Of a stretch of DNA of 64,000 bases, positions 48,186 through 56,954 are shown piece after piece (the stretch's first letter is position 1; every line of letters starts with the position of its first letter). Origin of the DNA: a bacterium (GTDB lineage Bacteria; Krumholzibacteriota; Krumholzibacteriia; LZORAL124-64-63); the NCBI GenBank assembly GCA_016712675.1, contig JADJQR010000001.1:2418001-2482000 (forward strand), given 5' to 3'. The notes beneath the pieces are model-generated. The model was given only the letters and a program-made list of their open reading frames with translations, was not told the DNA's origin and made no database searches. The position numbers and the translations under genes were made by a program.

Positions 48186-49913
48186 TCAACGGTCCAGCTC
48201 GCCGGCGATGATGTTCAGGCTGCCCAGGATCGCGATGGCGTCCGGGATCATCGCGCCCTCGATCAGGAACGAGTACGCGGAGAAGATCGGGAAGCAGGGC
48301 GGCCGCACCTTGAGCCGGTACGGGTGTCCGCTTCCGTCCGCGACGGCGAAGAAGCCGAGTTCGCCGTTGGCGCCCTCGCCGAAGCCGTACGCCTCGCCCG
48401 CCGGCACCTGGATGCCCTCGTAGACCAGCTTGAACTGGTTCATGACGCCCTCGATGCTGTCGTAGACGTTGCGCTTGGGCGGCAGTGTGATGGCGCGGTC
48501 ATCGAGGTTGACCGGCCCGCCCGGCAGCCTGTCGAGCGCCTGCAGGACGATCGACCGGCTCTGCACGATCTCCGCCATGCGCACCATGATGCGGTCGTGC
48601 GTGTCGCCGGTGGTGCCGGTGGGGATCTCGAAGTCGTATTTCTCGTAGCCCGAGTACGGCGCCAGCTTGCGCAGGTCCCAGGCCAGGCCCGTGGCGCGCA
48701 GGCACGGCCCGGTGAATCCCCAGCTCAGCGCGTCCGCCTGGCTGATGGCGCCGACGCCCACGGTGCGGTCCAGGAAGATGCGGTTGCGGGCCACCAGCTT
48801 CATCACGTCGTCATGCGCCGCCACCAGGTCGCGCAGCTTGGAGCGGACCTCGTCCGCGAACTCGGGGTAGAGGTCGTGGCTGAGGCCGCCGATGCGCGCG
48901 TAGTTGGTCGTCAGGCGCGAGCCGCACAGCTTCTCCAGCGACTCGTACAGGCTCTCGCGGATGTTGTACAGGTACCAGTAGTTGGTCAGCGCGCCGATGT
49001 CGACCAGGTTCGCGCACACGCACACCAGGTGGTCGATGATGCGCGACAGCTCGCTGACGATCACGCGGATCGCCTGGCACCGCGGCGTCACCTCCACGCC
49101 CAGCAGCTTCTCGACCGCCGCCGCGTAGATCGAGTTGTTCAGCATCGCCGAGCAGTAGTTCAGGCGGTCGGTGTAGGGCATCACCTGCGCCCAGGTATGG
49201 TCCTCCGCCTCCTTCTCGAAGCAGCGGTGGATGTACCCGATCTCGGTGCGCGAGTCGAGGATGGTCTCGCCGTCGAGCAGGATCTCCGCTCGCAGCGCGC
49301 CGTGCATCGCCGGGTGCGAGGGCCCGATGTTCACCGTCAGCAGGTCGCTCGGGTGCACCTCGTCGGCGACGCCGCTCCGCCCCGCGGCCACGGCCGAAGC
49401 GCGCCGCGCGGCGCGGGCGATGTCCTCGTCGGCGAACAGCTTCTCTGGACGCGAGCACTCCTGGCCCTGCTCGATCGGGTAGTCCTTGCGCAGGGCATGC
49501 CCCTCGAACTCGTGGTGGCAGAGGATGCGCCGCAGGTCGGGATGCCCGCTGAACGGAACGCCGAACAGGTCGTAGACCTCGCGCTCGGCCCACTCGGCGC
49601 TGCGCCAGAGGCCCGCCACCGACGGCAGCGGCTGGTCCTCGGCCACGTCCACCTTGACCCGCACGCGCTCGTTGCGCGACCAGGAGCGCAACAGGTAGTT
49701 CACTTCGAAGCGCTCGGCCCGCTGCGGGTAGTCCACGCCGACCACGTCCGACAGCTGCTCGCAGCCTTCCCTGTCGCGCAGGTGCGCCAGCACCTCGAGC
49801 AGGCGGTCCCTGCCGACGGTCACCGTCTCGTCGCCACGGTACGCGTCCGCGGCGAGGATCGCTTCGCCGAACTCCCGGCGCAGGCTGTCGACCAGCTTCT
49901 GGCTCATGCTCAT
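48186..49913 (-). CDS. nuoCD: NADH-quinone oxidoreductase subunit C/D fusion
   Basis: A 575-residue fusion. Residues 1-~155 are NuoC (30 kDa; 'WAEREVYDLFGVPFSGHPDLRRIL', core 'EREVYDLFG'). Residues ~190-575 are NuoD (49 kDa): 'NIGPSHPAMHGALRAEI' (core 'GPSHPAMHG' with the quinone His), 'EIGYIHRCFEK', 'DRLNYCSAM', 'GALTNYWYLYNIRE' and the end 'DAIAILGSLNIIAGELDR'. This fusion, as in E. coli, occurs in several bacterial groups. It forms the quinone pocket with NuoB. ATG 49913. Confidence 0.96.
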   Translation of the reverse strand: MSMSQKLVDSLRREFGEAILAADAYRGDETVTVGRDRLLEVLAHLRDREGCEQLSDVVGVDYPQRAERFEVNYLLRSWSRNERVRVKVDVAEDQPLPSVAGLWRSAEWAEREVYDLFGVPFSGHPDLRRILCHHEFEGHALRKDYPIEQGQECSRPEKLFADEDIARAARRASAVAAGRSGVADEVHPSDLLTVNIGPSHPAMHGALRAEILLDGETILDSRTEIGYIHRCFEKEAEDHTWAQVMPYTDRLNYCSAMLNNSIYAAAVEKLLGVEVTPRCQAIRVIVSELSRIIDHLVCVCANLVDIGALTNYWYLYNIRESLYESLEKLCGSRLTTNYARIGGLSHDLYPEFADEVRSKLRDLVAAHDDVMKLVARNRIFLDRTVGVGAISQADALSWGFTGPCLRATGLAWDLRKLAPYSGYEKYDFEIPTGTTGDTHDRIMVRMAEIVQSRSIVLQALDRLPGGPVNLDDRAITLPPKRNVYDSIEGVMNQFKLVYEGIQVPAGEAYGFGEGANGELGFFAVADGSGHPYRLKVRPPCFPIFSAYSFLIEGAMIPDAIAILGSLNIIAGELDR

Positions 49914-49968
49914 CCGTTCCCGCCGCGTGGCCCGTCGGCCGCGCGCGCAGCTGGAGTTGACCGTGGGG

Positions 49969-50475
49969 TCAGACCTGGATCCGCCCGGCGTGCCGCGCCG
50001 AGGCCGGCACCAGCCCTTCGCGCTCGACCCGCTCCTGGATCCGCGTCAGGGCGTAGAGCAGGTTCTCCGGGGTGGGCGGGCAGCCGGCCACGTACATGTC
50101 GACCGGGATGACGCGGTCAGCGCCCTGCAGCGTGCTGTAGTTGTTGTAGAAGCCGCCGCTGCTGGCGCAGGCGCCCATGGCGATCACCCAGCGGGGCTCG
50201 GCCATCTGTTCGTAGATGGTCCGGAGGATCGGCGCCTGCTTGTAGCTGATGGTGCCGGCGATGATCATCAGGTCGCTCTGCCGCGGTGAGAAGCGCACCA
50301 GCTCGGCGCCGAAGCGGCTGATGTCGTTGTAGGACGACACGGTGCTCATGAACTCGATCGCGCAGCAGGCCACGCCGAACGGCAGCGGCCACAGGCTGTA
50401 CTTGCGTCCCCAGTTGACGGCTTGCCGCAGGCGCGTCGTCAGGTAGTTGCTGGGGTTCTCGAGATCTACTGCCAT
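49969..50475 (-). CDS. nuoB: NADH-quinone oxidoreductase subunit B
   Basis: A 168-residue subunit with the terminal cluster N2, which passes electrons to quinone. Adjacent Cys pair in 'GVACCAIEF', 'GACASSGGFYNNY' and 'VAGCPPTPE' give the four ligands. The C-terminal 'EGLVPASARH' tail is unremarkable. ATG 50475 has AAAGGCGG before it and overlaps the end of nuoA by 10 bases, so the two are coupled. Confidence 0.96.
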   Translation of the reverse strand: MAVDLENPSNYLTTRLRQAVNWGRKYSLWPLPFGVACCAIEFMSTVSSYNDISRFGAELVRFSPRQSDLMIIAGTISYKQAPILRTIYEQMAEPRWVIAMGACASSGGFYNNYSTLQGADRVIPVDMYVAGCPPTPENLLYALTRIQERVEREGLVPASARHAGRIQV

Positions 50476-50837
50476 TCCAGGCCGCCTTTGCGCCAGATGT
50501 ACACGAACCCCACCACGAGCACGGCGACGAACGCCCCCATCTCGGCCAGCGCGAACGCGCCATGGCCGGCGGCCACCAGCTCGCGGAACATGATCACCCA
50601 CGGGTAGAGGAACACGGCTTCGAGGTCGAAGAGCAGGAAGAAGATCGCCACCAGGAAGAAGCGGACGAAAAAGCGGATCTGCGTCGTTCCCCGGACCGGA
50701 ATGCCGCACTCGTACGTGGAATCCTTCAGGGCCGACGGGCGGCGGGGCCCCAGCCAGAAGCTCAGCCCCAGGAACAGGCCGGCAAACGCCCCCGCCACTC
50801 CCAGGACCAGCAGGACGGGCATGAATTGAGCGAACAT
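50466..50837 (-). CDS. nuoA: NADH-quinone oxidoreductase subunit A
   Basis: A 123-residue three-helix subunit. 'YECGIPVRG' and 'FFLVAIFFLLFDLEAVFLYPW' (core 'FDLEAVFLYPW') are the family signatures; the Cys-containing loop lies by the quinone cavity. ATG 50837 is chosen over two preceding GTG codons because GGAG sits 7 bases upstream. First gene of the nuo operon, about 75 bases after the predicted transcription start. Confidence 0.96.
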   Translation of the reverse strand: MFAQFMPVLLVLGVAGAFAGLFLGLSFWLGPRRPSALKDSTYECGIPVRGTTQIRFFVRFFLVAIFFLLFDLEAVFLYPWVIMFRELVAAGHGAFALAEMGAFVAVLVVGFVYIWRKGGLEWQ

Positions 50838-50843
50838 CACCAC

Positions 50844-51175
50844 TCTCCGGGCAGAAGCCGTCGCCCCGGGCGCCGGGTGGCCGTGCGGGCCTCCGCAGAC
50901 GCATTTGTTGCCAAAATAACAGAGTGAAAGAGGGTGTCAATCGCCGGGTTGCGCCCTGACCGGGAGCCAGCCCGAATCGACAGATTTTCGGCCACTTGCC
51001 GCGAGAACAGGCGCGGGAGTTTCGCGGCACGAAGGATATCCTTATTCCCCGCAGCGGCTTGCGATAGACCACTGCGCAGGGGGACGATCAGCGATCCGGC
51101 ACGCTCGTTGCGACGGTGCCGGCCAGCGCCCCCTGCCGCCCTGCGGCAAAGGTACGTCCACTCGGGAGAGGACCC
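50844..51175. other. 332-base divergent intergenic region between nuoA and the TPR gene
   Basis: No gene was found. It contains the nuo promoter (50913-50940, minus strand) and a perfect 12-base palindrome AAGGATATCCTT (51032-51043) about 130 bases ahead of the TPR gene and about 90 bases upstream of the nuo -35 box. The palindrome could be a repressor or activator site for either gene. No convincing promoter for the TPR gene was recognised. Confidence 0.55.
50913..50940 (-). promoter_or_regulatory. strong sigma70-like promoter of the nuo operon
   Basis: Minus strand with a perfect -35 TTGACA (50940-50935), a 16-base spacer and TATTTT (50918-50913) as -10 box, in an AT-rich patch that stands out in this GC-rich sequence. 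Transcription would start near 50906, giving a leader of about 70 bases. Confidence 0.72.
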
Positions 51176-51928
51176 ATGAACGACGCCCGCCTGCAGACCG
51201 CCGCGCCGAACGCCACCGACAACCGCCTGGCCGAACTGGTCGCCGCCGGCACCACCGCCCTCGAGGAGGGTGACCTGCGCCGCGCCCTGACCGCCTACCA
51301 GGCCGTGATCGAGGCCTTCCCGGACCGCCCGGAAGGACACAACAACCTTGGCGCCCTGTGGGCCTCGCTGGGCGAATGGACCCGCGCCGAAACCTGCTTC
51401 GACCGTGTCGTGGGACTGTTGCCAGGCAATCCGCACGTCCTCTACAACCGTGGCGTCATGCGCAGCCACCTGGGGCGGCACGCCGACGCCGGCGCCGACT
51501 TCGCCGCCGCGCTGGCCTTGTCGCCGAACGACGCGGATCTCCACAATAACCTGGGCGTGTCGCTCTACCTGCGCGGCAACCCCGACGGCGCGCGTCGCCA
51601 TCTCGAGGCCGCCCTGCGCCTGCGTCCGGACTACGCCAACGCGCTGCTGAACCTCTGTGACGTCGACGAAACCTGCGGCGACCTCGCGTCGGCCGTGGTC
51701 CGCTGCAACGAGTTCCTGGCCCGGCATCAGGACGGCGCCGTCCGCCGCCGGCTGCTCGAGTTGCACGCCAGCGCTGGTTCTGCCCATCTGGATGCCGCCT
51801 GCGGCACCGCCGAGGCGCTGCTTGCGGCGCAACCGGATGACACCCCGGTGCGGCAGCACCTGGGGCGACTGCTCAACGCCCGCCAGGCGCTGCAGGAGCC
51901 GGCGCAGCGGGCCCACGCCAAGGCCTGA
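51176..51928 (+). CDS. tetratricopeptide-repeat protein
   Basis: A 250-residue soluble-looking protein with about five TPR units between residues ~30 and 180 ('ALTAYQAVIEAFPDRPEGHNNLG', 'AETCFDRVVGLLPGNPHVLYNRG', 'HLEAALRLRPDYANALLNL', all shown here as cores 'NNLGALW', 'YNRGVM', 'NNLGVSLY'). No signal peptide or membrane helix; the N-terminus before the repeats is short. TPR proteins mediate protein-protein contacts; the partner is unknown. ATG 51176 has GGGAG ahead of it. A hairpin terminator candidate follows at 51960-51985. Confidence 0.85.
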   Translation: MNDARLQTAAPNATDNRLAELVAAGTTALEEGDLRRALTAYQAVIEAFPDRPEGHNNLGALWASLGEWTRAETCFDRVVGLLPGNPHVLYNRGVMRSHLGRHADAGADFAAALALSPNDADLHNNLGVSLYLRGNPDGARRHLEAALRLRPDYANALLNLCDVDETCGDLASAVVRCNEFLARHQDGAVRRRLLELHASAGSAHLDAACGTAEALLAAQPDDTPVRQHLGRLLNARQALQEPAQRAHAKA

Positions 51929-51959
51929 CGTCCGAGTCCCCTTCCTGTTTTCGCCGTGC

Positions 51960-51985
51960 CGCCGCCGCCCCCACCGGCGGCGGCG
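51960..51985 (+). terminator. hairpin terminator candidate after the TPR gene
   Basis: A 10-bp stem CGCCGCCGCC/GGCGGCGGCG with a 6-base loop (CCCACC), about 30 bases after the stop. No T run follows, so it may only slow transcription or protect the 3' end. Confidence 0.45.
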
Positions 51986-52090
51986 CCGTCTGCGCGTGGC
52001 GCATTGCGCGTCCGTGCGGCGTGTGTGATCGTGTCCGCAGCGGCGAGCGGCCCTCGTGGGTTGCGATCGCGCAGGAGGGATAGCGACCCG

Positions 52091-52972
52091 ATGCTGGTCT
52101 ACCTGAACGGCGACTACCTGCCGGCCGACCAGGCGCGCGTGTCGGCCTGGGACGGCGGCTTCCTCTACGGCGACGGCGTCTACACGACGCTGCGGCTGTA
52201 CGGCGGCCGGCCCCTGGACCTTCGTGCCCACCTTGAGCGGCTGCGGCGGCACGCCGATGCGCTCTCGCTGCCGGTGCCGCCAACCGACACGGAGTTCGCG
52301 GCGGTGATCGCGCACCTGGCCGAGGCCAACGGATTGGCGGCCACCGACGGGCGCCTGCGCATCACCGTCAGCCGCGGCGGCGATCCTGAGGACCCTCTCC
52401 CGCTACGCGACCTCGGCCGCCTGAACCCCACCGTGCTGCTGACGTTGGCCCCGGTGCCGCCCGCGTTCGCTGCCTGGGCCCGCGATGGCATCGCCGCCTG
52501 CCTGCTGGAGCCGGGCTCGGCGCGCGGCAACCTGCCCCACCTGAAGACCCTCAACGGGCTGCCGGCCCTGCTCGCGCAGCGCCAGGCCGCCGCGCGCGGC
52601 TGCCAGGAGGCCGTCCTCGTCAGCGAGGACGGACGCCTCCTGGAGGGCTCGGTCAGCAACCTCTTCCTGGCGAAGGCTGGCCGCCTGTCCACCCCCGCCG
52701 GCACTGACGGCCTGCTGGCCGGGCGCACCCGCGAGCGCGTGCTGGCGCTGGCGGCCCAGTTGGACGTGCCGTGCGAACGGCGCAGCCTGCTGCCGGCCGA
52801 CCTGCTGGGCGCGGACGAGGCCTTCACCGCGAGCAGCGTGCGGGAGATCCTGCCGGTGGTCGCGGTCGATGGCGTCGCGATCGGCGATCGGCAGCCGGGA
52901 CCGCTGACCCGACGGCTGCAGGAGGCTTACCGGGAACTGGTGGCCGTGGCGGTGGCGGACGGGAGCGCTTGA
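52091..52972 (+). CDS. class IV aminotransferase (branched-chain aminotransferase / aminodeoxychorismate lyase type)
   Basis: A 293-residue PLP enzyme of fold type IV. 'WDGGFLYGDGVYTTLRLYGG' (core 'YGDGVYTTLR') opens the domain, the PLP Lys is Lys152 in 'LPHLKTLN', and Glu185 lies in 'LLEGSVSNLFL', with 'EAFTASSVREILPV' near the end. The set fits branched-chain aminotransferase, D-amino-acid aminotransferase and 4-amino-4-deoxychorismate lyase; I cannot separate these by eye, and the wording 'SSVREILPV' leans to lyase or D-amino-acid type. ATG 52091 follows AGGAGGG. It ends before a strong shared hairpin. Confidence 0.9.
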   Translation: MLVYLNGDYLPADQARVSAWDGGFLYGDGVYTTLRLYGGRPLDLRAHLERLRRHADALSLPVPPTDTEFAAVIAHLAEANGLAATDGRLRITVSRGGDPEDPLPLRDLGRLNPTVLLTLAPVPPAFAAWARDGIAACLLEPGSARGNLPHLKTLNGLPALLAQRQAAARGCQEAVLVSEDGRLLEGSVSNLFLAKAGRLSTPAGTDGLLAGRTRERVLALAAQLDVPCERRSLLPADLLGADEAFTASSVREILPVVAVDGVAIGDRQPGPLTRRLQEAYRELVAVAVADGSA

Positions 52973-53010
52973 GCGGCCCGGACCGGACGCGGGCATAGCG
53001 CCCAAGAGTA

Positions 53011-53038
53011 CGGCCGCTCTCCCTGCGGAGAGCGGCCG
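53011..53038. terminator. strong bidirectional hairpin between convergent genes
   Basis: A perfect 12-bp stem CGGCCGCTCTCC/GGAGAGCGGCCG with a 4-base loop (CTGC), placed between the aminotransferase stop and the NYN gene stop. Symmetric, so it can serve both strands. No T run. Confidence 0.65.
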
Positions 53039-53066
53039 CTACGTTGCGTTGCGGTGCCGCGCCGAC

Positions 53067-53681
53067 TCAGAAGTCGAAGCTCGTGTCCTGCACCTTGAAC
53101 GAATTGAACTCGTCCTGCTCGGCGGCCGGCAGCTCGTTCCTGACCTCGCGGGGCAGCGGCGGCGCGCCGGCCAGCACCAGCTCGTCCTTCAGCGACGCCA
53201 GGTCGACGTACTCGTCGGCTGCCGCGATCAGGTCGGTGCTGGTCATCTCGCGCAGGCCGCAGACCTCGACGTGCTTGCCGCGGCGCGCCAGGGCCGCCAC
53301 CAGGGGCACGAAGTCGCCGTCACCGGTGCACAGGACGATGCTGTCCAGGTGCTGCGACATGTCCAGCACGTCGATGGCCATCTCCATGTCGAGGCTGCTG
53401 CGCACGCTGCGGGTGCTGGTGTCCAGCTCATTGAAGTTGCGGACTTCCTTCGTCACCACGGTGAAGCCGTTCAGCTTCAGGAAATTGATGAAGTCGATCT
53501 TGCCCTCGGACTGGTTGCTGATCGCGGTGTAGAAATAGGCGCGGACCAGGCGGCGGTCGCCGGCCAGTCGCCGGCACAGCTTCAGGTAGTCCATCCGCAT
53601 GTTCATGTGCTTGGCGCTGTAGTGGATGTTCTCCCCGTCGATGAATACCGCGACGCGATCCTGTGGACTGTGCTGATACAT
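53067..53681 (-). CDS. NYN-domain (LabA/DUF88-type) putative ribonuclease
   Basis: A 204-residue protein of the NYN/PIN-like superfamily. 'VAVFIDGENIHYSA' with Asp15 and Glu17/Asn18, 'DMEMAIDVLDM' (about 98-108) and 'LCTGDGDFVPLV' with Asp121 and Asp123 reproduce the acidic metal-binding cluster of NYN nucleases. The last ~40 residues are an acidic tail ('EVRNELPAAEQDEF'). Members act on RNA or regulate gene expression; the target is unknown. ATG 53681 has GAGGTG ahead of it. Its promoter (53787-53815) contains overlapping palindromes, so it may be regulated by a dimeric DNA-binding protein. Confidence 0.9.
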   Translation of the reverse strand: MYQHSPQDRVAVFIDGENIHYSAKHMNMRMDYLKLCRRLAGDRRLVRAYFYTAISNQSEGKIDFINFLKLNGFTVVTKEVRNFNELDTSTRSVRSSLDMEMAIDVLDMSQHLDSIVLCTGDGDFVPLVAALARRGKHVEVCGLREMTSTDLIAAADEYVDLASLKDELVLAGAPPLPREVRNELPAAEQDEFNSFKVQDTSFDF

Positions 53682-53786
53682 GGACGTTCACCTCTTCGCA
53701 GGTAAAGCGGCCGGATGGCCGGCCAGCCGGGCGAGTCGGCAGGCACCCGCGCGGCCAACCGGCGGCGGCTCCCTGCCTTGCCGCGC

Positions 53787-53815
53787 ACGTTAGTCATTCC
53801 GGAATCGATTCGCAA
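53787..53815 (-). promoter_or_regulatory. promoter of the NYN gene with overlapping palindromes
   Basis: Minus strand TTGCGA (53815-53810), 17-base spacer, TAACGT (53792-53787). Two overlapping perfect 10-base palindromes, ATTCCGGAAT (53796-53805) and GAATCGATTC (53802-53811), fill the spacer and touch the -35 box. This is an operator-like arrangement. Confidence 0.55.
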
Positions 53816-53854
53816 TCGCGGAATGAGGGTGCTCTTTAGCCACCGGGCAAGTGC

Positions 53855-56800
53855 TCAGGCCAGTGCGGGTTTCCCGTCCGGAGTCGCCAGGTCCGAGGTC
53901 GCCGGATTCCGCGACGACCCTGCGGCCAGCCCCGCCCGCCAGCGCACGGCCAGCAGGTAGTAGGTCGGCATCACCAGCAGGGTCAGCACGGTGCTGGAGG
54001 CCAGGCCACCGCTGATGGCGCGCGCCATCGGGTAGTACTCGGCGCCCGCGACATGGGCCCCGCTGGCGAACGAGAGCGGCAGCAGGCCCAGGATGGTCGT
54101 GCCCGCCGTCATCAGGATCGGCCGCAGGCGGTCCGTGCAGCCCTCCAGCACGGCCTGCTCCAGGGAGCGACCCGACTTCTGCAATCCCTCCACGTGATCC
54201 ACCAGCACGATGCCGTTGTTCACCACGACACCGATCAGGATCACGATGCCGATCATCGCCATGATATTGAAGGGCGTCCCGGTGGCCATCATCAGCCAGA
54301 ACACGCCCAGCGAGGCGAAGGGAACGGTCCCCATCACCACCAGCGGCAGGAGCACCGACTCGAAGAGGCTGGCCATCACGAAGAACACGCAGGCCAGGGC
54401 CAGCAGCATGTTGACGCCCATCTCGCTCTGCTGCTGCTGCGCCCGGCGGATCTCGCTGCCGAAGTTCCAGTCGTAGCCGAGCGGCATCGACAGCGAGTCC
54501 ATCACGGGCCGCACGGCGTCCAGGCCCTCGTCCAGCCGGTCACCCGACCAGGTTCCCGAGACGGTGATGCCCGAACGCTGGTCGCGACGGAAGATCCGCT
54601 CGGGGCCGCGGCCGAAGGTGAAGGAGGCCACCTGGTTGAGTTGGACGGGCGTGCCCCCGAGCGAGCCCACCGGCACGAGGGCCAGGTTCTCCAGCGATTC
54701 GCGGTCCTCCGGCAGCAGCGAGACGATCAGGTCGACCTCGCGGTCGCCCGTACGCAGCCGCGGCAACTGCACGCCGCGGTAGGTCAATCCCATCACGCGC
54801 GACACGGTGCCGGGCGAGACGCCGAAGCGACCGGACTGCACCGGGTCCACGCGCACCTCGATCTCGGCGCGGCCGGCGTCGTCGTCGCTGCGCAGGTCGC
54901 CGATGCCCTCGACCAGCGCCAGTCTCCGCTTCGCCTCGGCGGCGAAGTCGCGCAGCAACTCCGTCTCGTCGCCACTGATCGTCAGCGAGAACGTCTTCGC
55001 GCCGGAGTCCTGGCCCTGTTCGTCGCCGAAACGGTATTCAACCCCCGCCTGCACGGGGAGGTTCCCCCGCAGGTCGTCACGCACCTTGCGGAAATAGTCC
55101 TCCGTCACGACCCCGTCGGCGAAGAACAGCGTGATGCCGCCGCCGTCCGCGCGATGGTAAGAGTAGATGTCGCGCAGACCCAGTTCATCGCGCCGGGTCT
55201 CCAGCCAGTCGGCCGCGCGCGCGACCATGACCCGCGAGGCCTCCTTGTCCACGGGGCCCGTGTAGTGCAGCTGGACGCGGAGGTTCTCGCGACGCAGTCC
55301 GGCCTCGCCCTGCAGGTCCGGCTTGAAGGCCGTGACCTTCATCGCCCCCACGGTCAGCCCCAGCACCGCCGGCACCAGCACCAGCGCGGTCAGCAGGGGG
55401 TGGCGGATGGCCGTCCAGCCCAGGGCCGCCCGGTAGCGCGCCTGGAGCCAGCGCAGCCAGCGCGGTTCGGGAGCCGCCGTCGCCGAGCGGGAGCCGCGCA
55501 GGGCCAGCAGCGGCACGACGGTCAGGCTCACCAGCAGCGACAGCACCAGCGTCACGCTGATGGTGACGCCCACCTCGCCCAGCCACACCGAGAGCTCGTC
55601 GGCCCGGCTGATCACGACCGGCGCGAACACGATCACCGTCGTCAGGGTCGAGGCCGTGATGGCCGTGCCCACCTCCCGCGTGCCGCGGACGACGGCCGCC
55701 AGCGGCCGGTCGCCGAGCAGCTGCCGGCGGTGGATCGATTCCAGCACGACCACCGCGTTGTCCACCAGCATCCCCACGCCGAGCATCAGGCCCATCATCG
55801 TCAGGACATTGAGCGAGCGGCCGGTCAGGTACATGAAGACGCAGGTCCCGATCACCGACAACGGGATGGCGGCCGAGACCACCAGCGTCATCGAGACCCG
55901 CCTGAGGAAGAAGAACAGCACCGCGATCGCCAGCAGCGAACCGGTCAGCCCGCCCTGCAGGAGGCTTCGCAGTGAATCGGTGATCTGGTCGGCCTGGTTG
56001 AAGAACGCGAAGCTGCTGATGCCCTGCAGCGCCGGATCCCGGTTGATGCGCTCCAGCTCCGCCTCCACCGCGCGGCACACCTCCACCGTGTTGGCGCCGG
56101 AAGCCTTCTGCACCCAGAAGGCGATGGCCGGCTCGCCGTTGAGCACGCGCCCGTATTCGAGGGCCGGCGCGCCGTAGAGGATCTCCGCGACGTCGCCCAG
56201 CCGCAGGCCGCGCTCGTTGACCGGCAGTTCGGCCAGGTCCGCCGCGCCGCCCAGGCCACTGACGGTGCGCACGTCGTAGCGCAGACCGCGGTCGGTGACC
56301 CGGCCCACGGTCAACTCGACGTTCGCCGCCTCCAGCTCGCCGAACAGGCGATCCAGGTCGACCTGGTGTTCCCGCAGCTTGTCCAGGCGCAGGTAGACCG
56401 AAGCCTGGGTCGGCAGCACGCCGTCGATGTTCACGCGCCCCACGCCCGGTATGCGCTGCAGCGGCCCGATGATCTTCTGGTCGATCAGGTCCCAGCTCTC
56501 GGACAGGTCGCGGCCGCGCGCCGAGATGCGCCCTTCGATGACCGGGATGTCGCTGGTGTTGAAGGTCAGCAGGAAGATCTGCGGGATGTCGGCCGGCAGC
56601 CGGTCCCGGATCTGGTCGATCTTCTCCTTCACCTCCAGGCGCAGCAGGTTGACGTCACGTCCCCAGTCGAAGGTCACGCCCACCTGGACCTCGCCGGCGT
56701 CGCTGTAGCTCTGGATGCCCTTGACCCCGCCGAGGGTGGCCAGGATCTCCTCGATCGGGCGCACGATCTCGCGTTCGTTCTCGGCCGGGATGCCGCCCTG

Positions 56801-56953
56801 GTAGGGCACGTAGACCGCGATGAACGGGAACTCGACCCGCGGCAGGAAGTCCAACGGCAGCTTGAGCACCGAGACCGCGCCCAGCACGACCACGCAGGCG
56901 ATCGCCATCGCGAGCGTGACCGGGCGGCGGAGCGAAAGGCGGGTCAGCCACAC
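53855..56953 (-). CDS. RND-family inner-membrane transporter, second pump subunit
   Basis: A 1032-residue RND transporter (AcrB/HAE1-like) with 12 helices, two large periplasmic loops and the opening 'VWLTRLSLRRPVTLAM'. The fourth-helix motif 'GVGMLVDNAVVVLESIHRR' (core 'LVDNAVVVLE') keeps one Asp of the AcrB pair and has Asn in the place of the second. The later duplicate 'FNIMAMIGIVILIGVVVNNGIVL' (core 'GVVVNNGIVL') is usual. GTG 56953 lies one base after the stop of the upstream RND gene with GGAGG before it. It likely forms a mixed pump with that paralogue and the adaptor. Confidence 0.93.
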   Translation of the reverse strand: MWLTRLSLRRPVTLAMAIACVVVLGAVSVLKLPLDFLPRVEFPFIAVYVPYQGGIPAENEREIVRPIEEILATLGGVKGIQSYSDAGEVQVGVTFDWGRDVNLLRLEVKEKIDQIRDRLPADIPQIFLLTFNTSDIPVIEGRISARGRDLSESWDLIDQKIIGPLQRIPGVGRVNIDGVLPTQASVYLRLDKLREHQVDLDRLFGELEAANVELTVGRVTDRGLRYDVRTVSGLGGAADLAELPVNERGLRLGDVAEILYGAPALEYGRVLNGEPAIAFWVQKASGANTVEVCRAVEAELERINRDPALQGISSFAFFNQADQITDSLRSLLQGGLTGSLLAIAVLFFFLRRVSMTLVVSAAIPLSVIGTCVFMYLTGRSLNVLTMMGLMLGVGMLVDNAVVVLESIHRRQLLGDRPLAAVVRGTREVGTAITASTLTTVIVFAPVVISRADELSVWLGEVGVTISVTLVLSLLVSLTVVPLLALRGSRSATAAPEPRWLRWLQARYRAALGWTAIRHPLLTALVLVPAVLGLTVGAMKVTAFKPDLQGEAGLRRENLRVQLHYTGPVDKEASRVMVARAADWLETRRDELGLRDIYSYHRADGGGITLFFADGVVTEDYFRKVRDDLRGNLPVQAGVEYRFGDEQGQDSGAKTFSLTISGDETELLRDFAAEAKRRLALVEGIGDLRSDDDAGRAEIEVRVDPVQSGRFGVSPGTVSRVMGLTYRGVQLPRLRTGDREVDLIVSLLPEDRESLENLALVPVGSLGGTPVQLNQVASFTFGRGPERIFRRDQRSGITVSGTWSGDRLDEGLDAVRPVMDSLSMPLGYDWNFGSEIRRAQQQQSEMGVNMLLALACVFFVMASLFESVLLPLVVMGTVPFASLGVFWLMMATGTPFNIMAMIGIVILIGVVVNNGIVLVDHVEGLQKSGRSLEQAVLEGCTDRLRPILMTAGTTILGLLPLSFASGAHVAGAEYYPMARAISGGLASSTVLTLLVMPTYYLLAVRWRAGLAAGSSRNPATSDLATPDGKPALA

Positions 56954-56954
56954 G

